Shown: positions 26,513 through 38,769 of the stretch, one piece after another | Layout of the letters: each line of letters opens with the position of its first letter | Numbering within the stretch: position 1 is the first letter of the stretch | DNA from: Diogma glabrata | Taxonomy: Eukaryota > Arthropoda > Insecta > Diptera > Cylindrotomidae | Length of the DNA: 64,000 nt | Direction: 5' to 3' | NCBI GenBank assembly: GCA_963693315.1 | Contig: OY856186.1 | Span: 286,704,930-286,768,929, forward strand | The notes under the pieces: generated by a model | Seen by the model: only the letters and a program-made list of their open reading frames with translations | What the model was told of the DNA's origin: nothing | Databases searched by the model: none | Position numbers and translations under genes: made by a program

Positions 26513-27515
26513 TATTTTTTTTTTTCTAATTTTTTCTCCTATTATTACTAGCCTAATTGAAAATATTTGAATTTTATTTCATCCAATATGTATATGTAGT
26601 AAAATCCAATACATACAATATCCTAATAATAATACATACATACGCATGGTTTATAATTTTGACACTCATAAGTCATAATATAAATGTCTATGGCTCTTCT
26701 TCTACAAATCCGTACGTGCATGCAACCACATATAGTTTTATATGCATATATACACACATTTTCATGCGTGAGTTTGTTTATGTATTTTTATAATATCATG
26801 TGGTTGCACACATACCTATACAAAAAAGTCTTGTAAAGTTTGTATAATATGATATAGATAAAAAACAGGGCCAAAAACCAGGGTTCTCCAAAATAAGTGG
26901 GGTATAATTAGGTTGTGTTCTCCTGCATGTACTTACTTTTAAGTTTATATAAATTGAATTTGAATGTTAAATACTGCACTATGAACTCTCGAAGAACCCT
27001 ATACTAATGAAATAGTTTGTTTCCTCTGGCTCAGACACGAATATCTTATAAACAAAACACAATCGTTCTTCTAAAAGCGGTGATGCCGCGCACCTTATAG
27101 TACGATAGAATTTTGTCAAAATACGCACCCACGGCGTTTTTGGAAGAACGATCGTGTTTTGTTTATAAAACTGATTTCATCAGAAGATTAGAAGCAATAC
27201 GACCGCCTTTCGTATCGGCGGCGCCGATAAATAAATAATTATTTATTTCAATTTCAAATTGAATGTACTATAAATTTATTTATAGTTCAAAAGTATTAAA
27301 TTAAATTAGTGTTTGTGTAATCATAAAAATTATTGGAAAAGATTTAGTTTCGATCCCAAACCATAAATTAATCGATATAGTGGATTATTTTATTATGAAT
27401 ATGTTGTCAAGATAATAATTAGCGCATAAGTTTCTTATTGATTTTCATAAATTTTTGCCTAAATGTTGTTGATGTAAATTAATTTAATTTCTTTTGATTT
27501 TCTTTATGCACACAG
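26513..27515. other. Intronic or intergenic sequence upstream of the first visible LMX1 exon
   Basis: AT-rich, with no convincing exon apart from the following acceptor. Contains a small MITE (27,054-27,170). Because the first visible LMX1 exon opens in phase 1 after an acceptor, this stretch is probably intron, and earlier exons lie further left, beyond or before the satellite. Confidence 0.6.
27054..27170. mobile_element. Short MITE with about 25-bp TIRs
   Basis: TTATAAACAAAACACAATCG at the left returns inverted at the right (CGATCGTGTTTTGTTTATAA), with a short GC-richer loop containing GCCGCGCACC. Total about 117 bp, non-coding. Superfamily not determined. Confidence 0.7.
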
Positions 27516-27714
27516 ATGGTGGAACAATAAAACGTGAAAACAATTACGAAATATGTGAAGGATGTGGACAAAAAATACAAGATCGATATATTATGAGAAT
27601 TGCTGAAACTAGTTGGCATGAGAATTGTCTTCTATGTTGTGTTTGTGGTATAACATTAAATCGACGGTGCTATACAAAACATATGAAAATATATTGTAAA
27701 ATAGATTATGATAG
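27516..27714 (+). CDS. Lmx1: LMX1-type LIM-homeodomain gene, exon encoding LIM domain 1
   Basis: This exon encodes the first LIM zinc-binding domain of an LMX1 transcription factor. The ligands are in place: CEGC (27,554-27,565), the HENC-LLCC-VC cluster in the middle, and YCKIDY at the end. It opens after the acceptor TTTATGCACACAG (AG at 27,514-27,515), two bases into a codon, and closes at a GTGAGT donor (27,715-27,720), phase 2. Its last two bases plus the first base of the next exon make an Arg codon, and DYDR-LFGIKC joins LIM1 to LIM2 as LMX1 proteins do. An upstream Met at 27,494 lies in the intron and should not be taken as the start. One or more 5' exons are missing from the window. 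Confidence 0.9.
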
Positions 27715-27779
27715 GTGAGTACAAATTGTAAGGAATCAAAACTGTGTTCAAATAAATATAAAAACACAGAACGTAACTA

Positions 27780-29241
27780 CAGATGTAAAAGTAATATTAC
27801 CCATGGTAAAATTACTGGTAAAATTGGTAATATTACGTAATATTACTTAGGCTTGGTAAAATTGGTAAAATTGCAATAAAATTTGAATAATCTTTATTTA
27901 ATAAAAATTAAAGTTTGTGCTCTTTTGTTGACACGCCGTATAATTGAAAATTGCGTGCACATTGTTGTGAAAATATCTCAGCTAATCGATCGATTTGCAG
28001 TTGAACATCCATATATGTAGGTAGTTTTAACGTCTTAAATTAGAGTACTTAAGGCAAACATTTATTTTGTCTACTGGTGTCGATCGTTGGGTTGGAATGG
28101 GTAGTTTTTTAAGCTGGTACCAATAACGCAACTACTCTGGATGAGGCAAAAGCTAAAGCTATATTATTTCATGATCAAATTGCTGCCATGAAGAACGTTT
28201 CTCCTATCTTGTTATTGACAGTTTGCTCATTATCGGTGTTAATCACCCTCAAATGTCACTCTTGTAGTAATTTTGTTCACGTCCAATTTTACATTGAACG
28301 ATCAGCAACAACAGATCTGCAACGCAACGAAGTATTATCAATGCTTCGTTGTAAATATTTGCTGCGAAACGCACGTTCATATTTAAATATTCCTTGCGTT
28401 TTTTAAGGCAAATATCTTCAGTAATTTCCGATTTATATTTTTCCATGAACGAGAAAGAAACGCATGAATTATATTTCGATTTGACGTGTTGCACGCTTAA
28501 TTAATACATTTATCCCAGTGTCGGCCGTGGCAAGTATTGTACGCGAAAAGTGACATGCGTAACGCCGTTGATAATTCTCAATTGCAGGAAAAGCGTTGAA
28601 CTGGGTTAATTTTGTAACCACATGCGATGAAAGAAGCTTGATTGGGATCCTTTGCTACAGTCTAAATAAAACAAGTTTCATTGGAAATGCTTGGTTATCT
28701 GTCAATTACTCGTTGCATTTGAGCCATTGAAATGCATTTCTATACTTTTATTCGATGTGTAATACCTAAACGTTTTCGAGTACGGCAGTGTTTTCAAAAA
28801 CGCATAATTTTACATAACAGTGAAGAAATCAGTTGTCGTTGAAGCCAGCGTGTTCAAGATTTGTTGCATTTTTGCAGCTTTCAAAATAGCGTGCAGTCTG
28901 TTTTCTAGATATCCTGCTAAAAGAACAACAGCTGATCTTCGTTCATGTATGGATGGGGTATAAATGAATTTGCCATTGTTGCATATGTATCTTTCGGTAT
29001 TTAAAACTCTGCGAGTGAGGATATTTACCCTCGATAATAATATATTTGATTTGCATTTTCTGTTTTTATAAACTAAAAATGATTGTGATAGTCATCAATT
29101 TTGAATTAAATAAAATTGCAACTATATTTAAAAATTTTGAAATAGGTTTATATTTTACCAATATTACCAATTTTACCAATCTTACCGGTAATTTTACGGC
29201 AAAATTACCACAAATATATTTTACCGGTAAATTTACATCTG
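27780..29241. mobile_element. 1.46-kb TIR element with TA target duplication
   Basis: Ends CAGATGTAAA (27,780) and TTTACATCTG (29,241), flanked by TA on both sides. Subterminal GGTAAAATT and GGTAATATT phrases are repeated on the left and appear inverted on the right (ACCAATATTACC, ACCGGTAA). TA duplication suggests the Tc1/mariner group or a MITE of it. Internal frames on both strands (for example 28,494-28,249) are short and I do not recognise a transposase, so it is non-autonomous or decayed. Confidence 0.65.
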
Positions 29242-29603
29242 TAAACGTAACAAAAAATTATTAAAATAAAAATCTTTGTTTTTTGGAGAGTTCAAAACAC
29301 TCATCACTTTTTATTTTATATCAATAAAATGTACATATATGCATAGATTTTAAATGTGTGTAGGGGAGTGGGGTATCGTTTTTATTTGAACTCATCACCA
29401 ATGTTAGGAATACTAAAAAAAACGAATATGGCGTCAAGGATCCCTTTTATCTCAAAAATGCCTTAATATATATTTTGACAAAAATAAAAAAGTGAAAGAA
29501 AAGAAAATATTCAATAAGGGAATAAAATAAAGAGAATGAGTATTGAAGAAAAAGAGAAAATAAAGAAATTGTGGGTGGGTGAAAATGTATTGAATTCGTG
29601 TTT

Positions 29604-29722
29604 TAGGTAGATTTCATATAAAAATCTACCTATTGCAATGGGCTTCATCTCGGAATTTCGGAAAAATTTTGATGCCAAACGACTATTTGTGATAAGCGGA
29701 GATGGAAAAACAAAAAAAAAAA

Positions 29723-29818
<96 letters not shown>

Positions 29819-31538
29819 CGATATGAGGTATAACGGAATTTAGCGGCACTCTCACGGTCGCATTTTTCGACCTACACCAATATAATTTTCTGTGTATGTT
29901 TCGGCAAATAATGTCTTGGACAAGTTCGTGAATTGGCCATATCCGGGTACCGGTTAAGCGGCTAGAGCCTAAAAAGTCGAATAATCTAGGGAACTATAAC
30001 TTCCGTTTGAATAATAATATTTTAATAAAATTTAAAAATATTGAATATTCGAACCTTTTTTTATCATTTTTATCCAGATGACTACTTTGGCGTTTAAGGT
30101 TCCTCAAAAATCAGCTGTTTTAAAAATTTACTAAACTTTGCTGCCCTTGATCTAGCTGAAATGGCCAAGCTCATAGTTGAAAACTTTTTTTCACGTACTT
30201 AAAATATAAATCTTTCTAAAATTTTCAAAAATAATAGTTTAAATTTAACGGTTGAGACCCTTCGGCTGTTGAAATAAAAACAATACGCAAAAGGCAATGC
30301 TTTCATCATGTTTCAGTTTATGTTATTTAAATTCATCTTAACTTTTAAACATACTTTTCAACTATAGCCTCAAAAAATTTCAGCTTTCTAACCCAAAAGG
30401 TTCCATTTTTATAAGCATTATAATGCAACCCTTACAAGAAAAATATCAACCCATTTAATACCATAGAAAAAAATCCCAGCGGCAGGTATATCCGCTAGAA
30501 ATAGGTAGATTTCGGGGTCAGACGGTTTTGTGTCCAAATAAAATTAGATAAGTCAGATTAGTTTAAATAAAAAATATAAGTAGAAACAGAATAATTCAAA
30601 AAAATTATCGAACCAAATTAAATACATTATCTGAACTAACGCCATCAACACAATTTCGGAACAGTTTTATTTAAGTTGGTTTAAACTACTTTTAATAACA
30701 TATTAAATCCACCAAAGATCAAATGAACTACGTCACAACTACAATTATACCATCACACATAATTTATAACATTATCAAACAATTTTATTTCAAAATCATC
30801 TTTTGTTGTTGTGTTTTTTGTTCTTATTTAATTTTTTTTCAAACGGTTACTTAGTAAAAAAAATAAAAACAAAAGAGATTTTGATAATTTTTCTATGGTA
30901 TTAAATGGGTTGATATTTTTCTTGTAAGGGTTGCATTATAATGCTTATAAAAATGGAACCTTTTGGGTTAGAAAGCTGAAATTTTTTGAGGCTATAGCTG
31001 AAAAGTATGTTTAAAAGCTAAGATGAATTTAAATAACATAAACTGAAACATGATGAAAGCATTGCTTTTTGCGTTTGTTTTTATTTCAACAGCCGTAGGG
31101 TCTCAACCGTTAGACTTAAACTATTATTTTTGAAAATTTTGGAAAGATTTATATTTTAAGTACGTGAAAAAAGTTTTCAACTATGAGCTTGGCCATTTCA
31201 GCTAGATCAAGGGCAGCAAAGTTTAGTAAATTTTTAAAACAGCTGATTTTTGAGAAACCTGAAACGCCAAAGTGGTCATCTGGATAAAAATGATAAAAAA
31301 AGGTTCAAATATTCAATATTTTTAAATTTTATTAAAATATTATTATTCGAACGGAAGTTATAGCGCCCTAGATTATTCGACTTTTTAGGCTCTAGCCGCT
31401 TAACCGGTACCCGGATATGGCCAGTTCACGAACTTGTCCAAGACATTATTTGCCGTAACATACACAGAAAATTATTTTGGTGTAGGTCGAAAAATGCGAC
31501 CGTGAGAGTGCCGCTAAATTCCGTTATACCTCATATCG

Positions 31539-31588
<50 letters not shown>

Positions 31589-32133
31589 TTTTTTTTTTTG
31601 TTTTTCCATCTCCGCTTATCACAAATAGTCGTTTGGCATCAAAATTTTTCCGAAATTCCGAGATGAAGCCCATTGCAATAGGTAGATTTTTATATGAAAT
31701 CTACCTAATTATCAAAATCTCTTTTGTTTTTATTTTTTTTACTAAGTAACCGTTTGAAAAAAAGAACTAATAAATAAGAACAAAAAAACACAACAACAAA
31801 AGATGATTTTGAAATAAAATTGTTTGATAATGTTTGATTATAAATTATGTGTGATGGTATAATTGTAGTTGTGACGTAGTTCATTTGATCTTTGGTGGAT
31901 TTAATATGTTATTAAAAGTAGTTTAAACCAACTTAAATAAAACTGTTCCGAAATTGTATTGATGGCGTTAGTTCGGATAATGTATTTAATTTGGTTCGAT
32001 AATTTTTTTGAATTATTCTGTTTCTACTTATATTTTTTATTTAAACTAATCTGACTTATCTAATTTTATTTGGACACAAAACCGTCTGACCCCGAAATCT
32101 ACCTATTTCTAGCGGATATACCTGCCGCTGGGA
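29604..32133 (-). mobile_element. HINE-like element (outer copy), split by a second copy
   Basis: Read on the minus strand this copy starts TCCCAGCGGCAGGTATATCC (32,133) and ends in the TAGGTAGATTT/AAATCTACCTA hairpin (29,604). It is divided by the inner copy at 30,474-31,708. Removing the inner copy joins CCATAGAAAAA to TTATCAAAATC, exactly the sequence found intact inside the inner copy around 30,890. Layout: a 5' subterminal TAGGTAGATTTC, about 1 kb of unique sequence, a (TA)n core (29,729-29,817), a tail and a 3' hairpin. Confidence 0.8.
30474..31708 (+). mobile_element. HINE-like element (inner copy)
   Basis: Complete copy: TCCCAGCGGC start with a small AGCGG...CCGCT hairpin, subterminal ATAGGTAGATTTC, unique body, ATATCGTTATA leading into (TA)n at 31,540-31,583, a 124-bp tail and the terminal hairpin ending CTACCTA(A). 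No ORF. The 5' TC, 3' hairpin and inverted subterminal repeats suggest the Helentron/HINE group; the flanking A/A rather than A/T at some insertions argues against canonical Helitrons. Confidence 0.72.
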
Positions 32134-32245
32134 TTTTTTTTTTAAGTTCTTAAATGTTCTTTAGTTATAATAATGTTTGCCAACAATGTTTCCAAACTAC
32201 TCTGAAGCTGATATATATAATCAAATTTTTTTCTTTTATGTTTAG

Positions 32246-32850
32246 GCTATTCGGGATAAAATGTGATCGATGTAATGATCCAATTTTATCAACAGATATG
32301 GTAATGCGAGTACAACATTATGTTTTTCATTTAAACTGTTTCATTTGTTGTATTTGTGGACAACGGTTACAAAAAGGTGAACAGTTCGTATTACGATCTG
32401 GTCGTCTGTTTTGTAAACATGATTATGAAACTGAATTTTTTTTATCACATCATTGTGGAAGTGATGATTATTTGCTAGACGATACGATACGACATAAAGA
32501 TGGTAGACGTGGTCCAAAACGACCGCGAACAATATTAACCTCAGCACAACGTAGACAATTTAAAGCATCCTTTGAAGTTTCACCGAAACCATGTCGAAAA
32601 ATACGTGAAGCATTAGCAAAAGATACAGGATTATCGGTAAGAGTTGTTCAAGTTTGGTTTCAAAATCAACGAGCAAAAATGAAAAAAATTCAAAGAAAAT
32701 CAAAACAAGATGGTGGTGATAAGAATGAAAAAGATGGCAAAGGCATTAAACAGGAATCACCAAATAGCGAAAATGATTTATATCTTGATTATGATAAATC
32801 GTTTAGTTCTAGTCAACCATTAAACCCAAATATGCCGTATTCACCAGATG
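32246..32850 (+). CDS. Lmx1: LMX1-type LIM-homeodomain gene, exon encoding LIM domain 2 and homeodomain
   Basis: The exon begins after the acceptor at 32,244-32,245 with LFGIKCDRC and carries LIM domain 2 (CDRC, then [10 protein letters not shown], then FCKHDY). A short acidic linker follows, then the DNA-binding homeodomain (about 32,506-32,690: RRGPKRPRT through [12 protein letters not shown]). Helix 3 with Gln at position 50 and the [20 protein letters not shown] stretch are characteristic of LMX1 among LIM-HD proteins. The family acts in the nucleus as a regulator of dorsal limb and neuronal fate, with LIM domains binding LDB/CLIM cofactors. A Lys/Asp/Glu-rich tail follows. The donor is GTAAGT at 32,851, phase 1. 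Alpha versus beta orthology was not resolved. Confidence 0.93.
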
Positions 32851-32912
32851 GTAAGTTTATAAATGGAAATCTGTAATTTGAACAACAACAACAAATTTCT
32901 TGTTTTCTTTAG
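32851..32912 (+). other. Lmx1: Short LMX1 intron (62 bp)
   Basis: GTAAGT donor at 32,851 and TTGTTTTCTTTAG acceptor ending at 32,912. Joining the exons restores an Asp codon (G + AT) and keeps the frame open to the stop at 33,170. Confidence 0.85.
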
Positions 32913-33172
32913 ATTTTCAAGACAACTCCGAAGATAGTTTTTGTAGTTCAGATATTTCATTAAACGAAAGCAATTTCGATAATTTAGATGAAGCTACATC
33001 GGACACAGTATCGCTACAAAATTTAGAATTACATCAAACGCATTTAGGTTCCCACCATAATCGTAATTTAGATGATAATAACATAAGTAATAATTGTTTG
33101 CAAGGAAGTTTTATGAATCCAATTGATAAATTATGTTTAATGCAAAATTCATATTTTAATTGTGATCAATGA
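32913..33172 (+). CDS. Lmx1: LMX1-type LIM-homeodomain gene, terminal coding exon
   Basis: Continues the frame as DFQDNSEDSFCSSDISLNES and ends with FNCDQ before TGA (33,170-33,172). The segment is Ser/Asp/Asn-rich and of low complexity, typical of the transactivating C-terminus of LMX1 proteins, and it ends in a hydrophobic MNPIDKLCLMQNSYF stretch comparable to the conserved MNPIDKLY/MQ-type end of LMX1 relatives (recalled, not checked). The three exons together encode about 354 residues, close to the usual 370-400, so little is missing upstream. Confidence 0.85.
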
Positions 33173-33540
33173 TTGGATTTTTTGTGTAAATATATATTTC
33201 AATTATTTTAAAAATAAAAAAAACACAAAATAATAAAAATTAAATGCAAATCAGTCCAATTAGAAAGTGCCATATAATTATATAGTTTTATATATTATTA
33301 AAAATAAGCAAAACCAAAGAATAAATATAGTAATTAGTTTTAGGTTAATAATTTAGAATACTAATAATAAAGAAATTGTTATCGTAAGCATAAAAAAATG
33401 TAAAATGTATACCGAATTTATTAGCAATAGGGATTTTTTTGTAAGAAAACTGAGATAGATGTATTTATATAGAAATGTTTTAGTTTGTGATAACAAAATA
33501 AAAAAAATAAGACTAGTCACTTGGAGAAATAAAAAAAAAA
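33173..33540 (+). other. Lmx1: LMX1 3' UTR with candidate poly(A) signals
   Basis: AT-rich trailer with AATAAA at about 33,213, 33,320, 33,366, 33,498 and 33,528. The one actually used cannot be told from sequence alone. Confidence 0.6.
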
Positions 33541-34249
33541 TTTGTATTTATATATTTTTGATTAATAAATTTTTTTTCTTTGAATTCAATTCTGAAAAAT
33601 ACCTAAATAAACAGGTAAGATTATAAAATTCCTCTGTTCTTGCACAAAATTGAAAATTTAATAACGATTACCCAATTACAAAAGTGAGGTCTAGTCCCAA
33701 TTACAAAAGTGAGCGACTAGTCCAACATAATAGTTTAGTAAACTAAACATTAGATATGTCTTATTTAGAGCCCTTGAAGAACCGAAGTTTGAAAAATGTA
33801 GAGCTATTAGAAGTGGAAATTTTCGATAATTTTAATTTTTGTTTCATGCTACAAAAGAGATCGAACAAAAACAAAACAAAGATCGGACAATTCATGTTTC
33901 AGTACTGACCCAATAACAATAGCCAAGTACTGCTTACCATTCATGGCCCAGTGCTTAGCCATTCAAAGGTAACTAAATACTGGCTATTTTTTTGTAAATT
34001 ATAGACTAATAACAAATGTCAAGTACTGTTAACCATTCATAGGCCAGTACTTAGACGTATTTCAAAGTCTTACAAACCCTGTTCCGATTCCCGCCACAAT
34101 GTATACTTTATTGCGATGTAGTTTAAAATTAATTCGCATTCATAAAGTCCCATGAAGGAAAATCGAAAATTTATGTTACAAATCGGGACGGATGGTAACC
34201 CTGTTATATCGAAAGGGAATTTAAGTTTTTTTTTCTTGTCACAAGAAAT
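33541..34249. other. Intergenic, with weak local repeats
   Basis: The phrase (A)CAAAAGTGAG occurs at 33,679 and 33,704. A phrase containing AAGTACTG, ACCATTCAT and GGCCCAGTGCTTAG is repeated loosely at 33,900-33,990 and 34,015-34,065. No gene seen. Confidence 0.5.
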
Positions 34250-34810
34250 TATTATTTATTTATTTATTTAATTTCATTCATAAAAAGATTACAAAAAGGC
34301 CATTAGCCCATATTATTGTACAGAAGAACTGTCAATATAACTAAACAAAAAAAAGAAAATATTTACACAGATTATGCTCCAAACTAACTAATAAGTAATT
34401 TGTAATTTATATAGAAAAATAAATTTCAAAAAAAATAATTAAAAACAAACCACATTGCTAAATACTTCAAGACTTGTAAATGTAAGTCTAACTTATAGCT
34501 AACGCGTCTACATCAAGAAAGTGAATTTAGAGATAAAAATAATAGAATAAAAATAGCTACCAACTGAGCACCAAATAAAAAGCTTCAGAATATGTCTGAT
34601 TACAAAGAGCTGCCATTGGCTCATAACATTGTACAGCAGCAAAATATTTGACGTTATGATAATGGCTACTAACAAGACAGGGGGCTGCAGTAAGCTACAC
34701 TCACAAGCCAAAAAAAAACAGCAAAGCATACCTGTTCCCAACAAAAAAAAATGACCTGGGAATATAAAACAACAGGGAAGACAAGAATAAACAATTCTAT
34801 ACTTAAAAGG
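34250..34810 (-). mobile_element. Retroelement 3' tail (LINE or SINE), minus strand
   Basis: On the minus strand the segment ends GGGCTAATGGCCTTTTTG, TAATCTTTTTATGAATGAA, then (AAAT)n at 34,250-34,272, a typical LINE 3' end with a short-repeat tail. Upstream (to 34,810) there is no recognisable RT, so it is a 5'-truncated copy or a SINE. The next element starts at 34,811. Confidence 0.55.
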
Positions 34811-36744
<1,934 letters not shown>

Positions 36745-36915
36745 GTGGGCGAGATGGAGAAGTGGATAAGTCAACAACATCACTTAACAGTAGTACAAGG
36801 AAGTTAAGCAACACTGGGAAGGGTTCCAACTTAAACGGGTGACCGCTTGGGAACTTCATCAGAAAAAATATGGAAATATGATTGTAACACATTGAAGCAG
36901 GAATATCTCGCCCAC
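36745..36915 (+). promoter_or_regulatory. 5S-rRNA-like domain at the 5' end of LINE-A
   Basis: GTTAAGCA (36,803-36,810) and GGGTGACCGCTTGGGAAC (36,837-36,854) match the box A and box C regions of arthropod 5S rRNA and have the same spacing: GTTAAGCA to GACC is 38 nt, as in the canonical 5S gene. The domain is closed by an 11-bp perfect inverted repeat, GTGGGCGAGAT (36,745-36,755) and ATCTCGCCCAC (36,905-36,915), in the place of 5S helix I. It lies at the junction between (TA)n and the LINE, about 50 bp before the first in-frame Met. It is not a 5S gene: the outer sequence and length (171 bp) differ. A pol III internal promoter or a 5S mimic is inferred. Confidence 0.7.
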
Positions 36916-36965
36916 GGTATGCCAGTATACCTTATCCAGCAGCCCTGGAAACTGGCTAGGATTCG

Positions 36966-38769
36966 ATGGCCCAATCACCCGTTAATCCGAAAGGTGAATC
37001 CGAAATTCAAATGATTAAAGAAACGTACACTAGAAAGATACAAAACCAAACAAACCGGAATAATCAAATATCGACCCTTAGCTATCGTACCCGGACACGA
37101 GTAGGAAACTGGAATGTCAGAACTCTGATAGAAACATCGCGGTTAGCACAAGTTGAGAAAGTAATGAAAGAATATAACATCGAGATACTAGGACTCAGTG
37201 AAGTAAGATGGAAAAACAGCGGAGAGCTAACAACAAGCGAAGGAAATTACATGATGTTCTCTGGTAAATCCAGCACACACGAACAAGGCGTAGCAATATT
37301 AACAACACCTAACGCAAAGAAAGCACTTCTCGAATGGAAACCAATCAGTAGCAGAATAATAAGCAGAATACCAATCGAAAATTAGAAATACAACGATCAT
37401 ACAGTGCTATGCACCTACCGAAGAAGCTGATGATGCGACAAAAGATGAATTCTACGAACAGCTCCAAGCAATACTGGCTAGTGCACACCGAAATGACATC
37501 AAAATAATACAAGGTGATTTCAATGCCAAAATTGGAACCGACAACACCGGAATGGAATCAATCATGGGCAAAAATGCACTAGAATCAACACGTAACAATA
37601 ATGGAGATAGGCTCATCGATTGTTGTGTCACAAATCAACTATTCATAGGAGGCAGCAAGTTCCCACACAAGAACATACATAAATACACTTGGACATCACC
37701 AAATGGAAGAACCAAGAATCAAATTGATCACGTACTGGTGAATAAGAAGTTTCTATCCTCACTACAAGACGTCAGAGCAAAGCGAGGAGCAGACATGCAC
37801 AGCGACCATCAACTGGTAATTGCAACATTCAAAATTAAACCAGCCGCTGTAAAACACAACAAGTCATGTCAGAGGAAATTTAACATCAACAGATTGAGCG
37901 ACAAAAATACAAATAACATCTTCAAAGAATCGCTCCAGCTCAATCTACCAAACAACGAAACCACCAGCATTGATGAAAAATGGGAACAAGTTAAAGAAGC
38001 TTACGTCAAAACTGCTACAGATGTGCTTGGATACCAAGACAAGTCACGGAAACCATGGATTAGCGATGATACCTGGAAGAAAATTGAAGAGCGTCGTCAG
38101 CTCAAGTTGCAATTGTGTCACCAGAACACAACCGAGATCCGCAGCAAATATGAAAGTACAGCAAAACAAGTTAAAAAGATGGCAGGGAATGATCGCAGAA
38201 GATATACAGAAGGCATTCTCAAGACTGCGGAAACAGCAGCAGCTAATAGAAATATGCGCACACTACACAAATGCGTGAGAAAGGTCACCAACAAATATAC
38301 AAACACTCCACCAATAAAGGATGAATCTGGTCAAACCCTCACAACACATGAACAGCAGCTAAATAGATGGAAAGAATACTTCGAAGACAACTGCCACCAA
38401 CATGAAGATAACTTGCAGTTTCCGGATGACAACTATAACGAAACTATCAGCACCCACCCACCAACGGAACGGGAAGTTAAAGATGCCATACAGAAACTCA
38501 AGAATAACAAATCTGCTGGTACAGATAATATATCAGCAGAATTACTCAAAGCAGATGTAAACACAACAGCAGAAGCTCTAACACCACTATTAGCTGATGT
38601 ATGGAACGAAGGGAAAATACCAACCAAATGGAAAGAATGTTTAACCATAACAATCCCAAAGAAAGGTGATCTAAGAGAATGCAAAAAATTGGAGAGGTAT
38701 ATCTCTGCTCAACACAATAATGAAAATACTAGCGATGATCATTCTCGAAAGAATATCTCCATCAATTAA
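36966..38769 (+). pseudogene. LINE-A left copy, AP-endonuclease and RT N-terminal region (frameshifted)
   Basis: Encodes an apurinic-type endonuclease that would nick target DNA for target-primed reverse transcription. GNWNVRTL, EILGLSEVRW, GDFNAKIG and SDHQLV are the expected motifs, followed by a basic linker and TPLLADVWNEGKIPTKW leading into the RT. The frame starting at 36,966 stops at 37,385. Compared with the right copy a net 2-bp loss near 37,363-37,372 causes this, and the rest continues in the next frame to 38,769. A further shift at a 6-A run near 38,680 separates it from the RT frame. The left copy is therefore broken at two places. Confidence 0.85.

Larger units (their letters stand above)
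27715..32245 (+). other. Lmx1: LMX1 intron (4.53 kb), mostly transposons
   Basis: GTGAGT donor at 27,715 and TTTCTTTTATGTTTAG acceptor ending at 32,245. About 4.0 of 4.5 kb is mobile DNA: a TIR element at 27,780-29,241 and a pair of nested HINE-like elements at 29,604-32,133, ending only about 110 bp before the acceptor. 29,242-29,603 shows nothing recognisable. Confidence 0.85.

Noticed and set aside
27494..27515. Met at 27,494 as start of the LMX1 protein
   Set aside because: It lies in the polypyrimidine/acceptor part of an intron; AG at 27,514-27,515 gives a proper exon start in the frame of the LIM domain.
28188..28494. Frames of 72 and 81 residues on opposite strands inside the 27,780-29,241 element
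   Set aside because: They overlap antiparallel, show no transposase motif that I recognise and have no further exons in view.
36745..36915. Functional 5S rRNA gene
   Set aside because: Only the internal promoter core matches; outer regions, length and lack of a T-run terminator at the right place do not fit.
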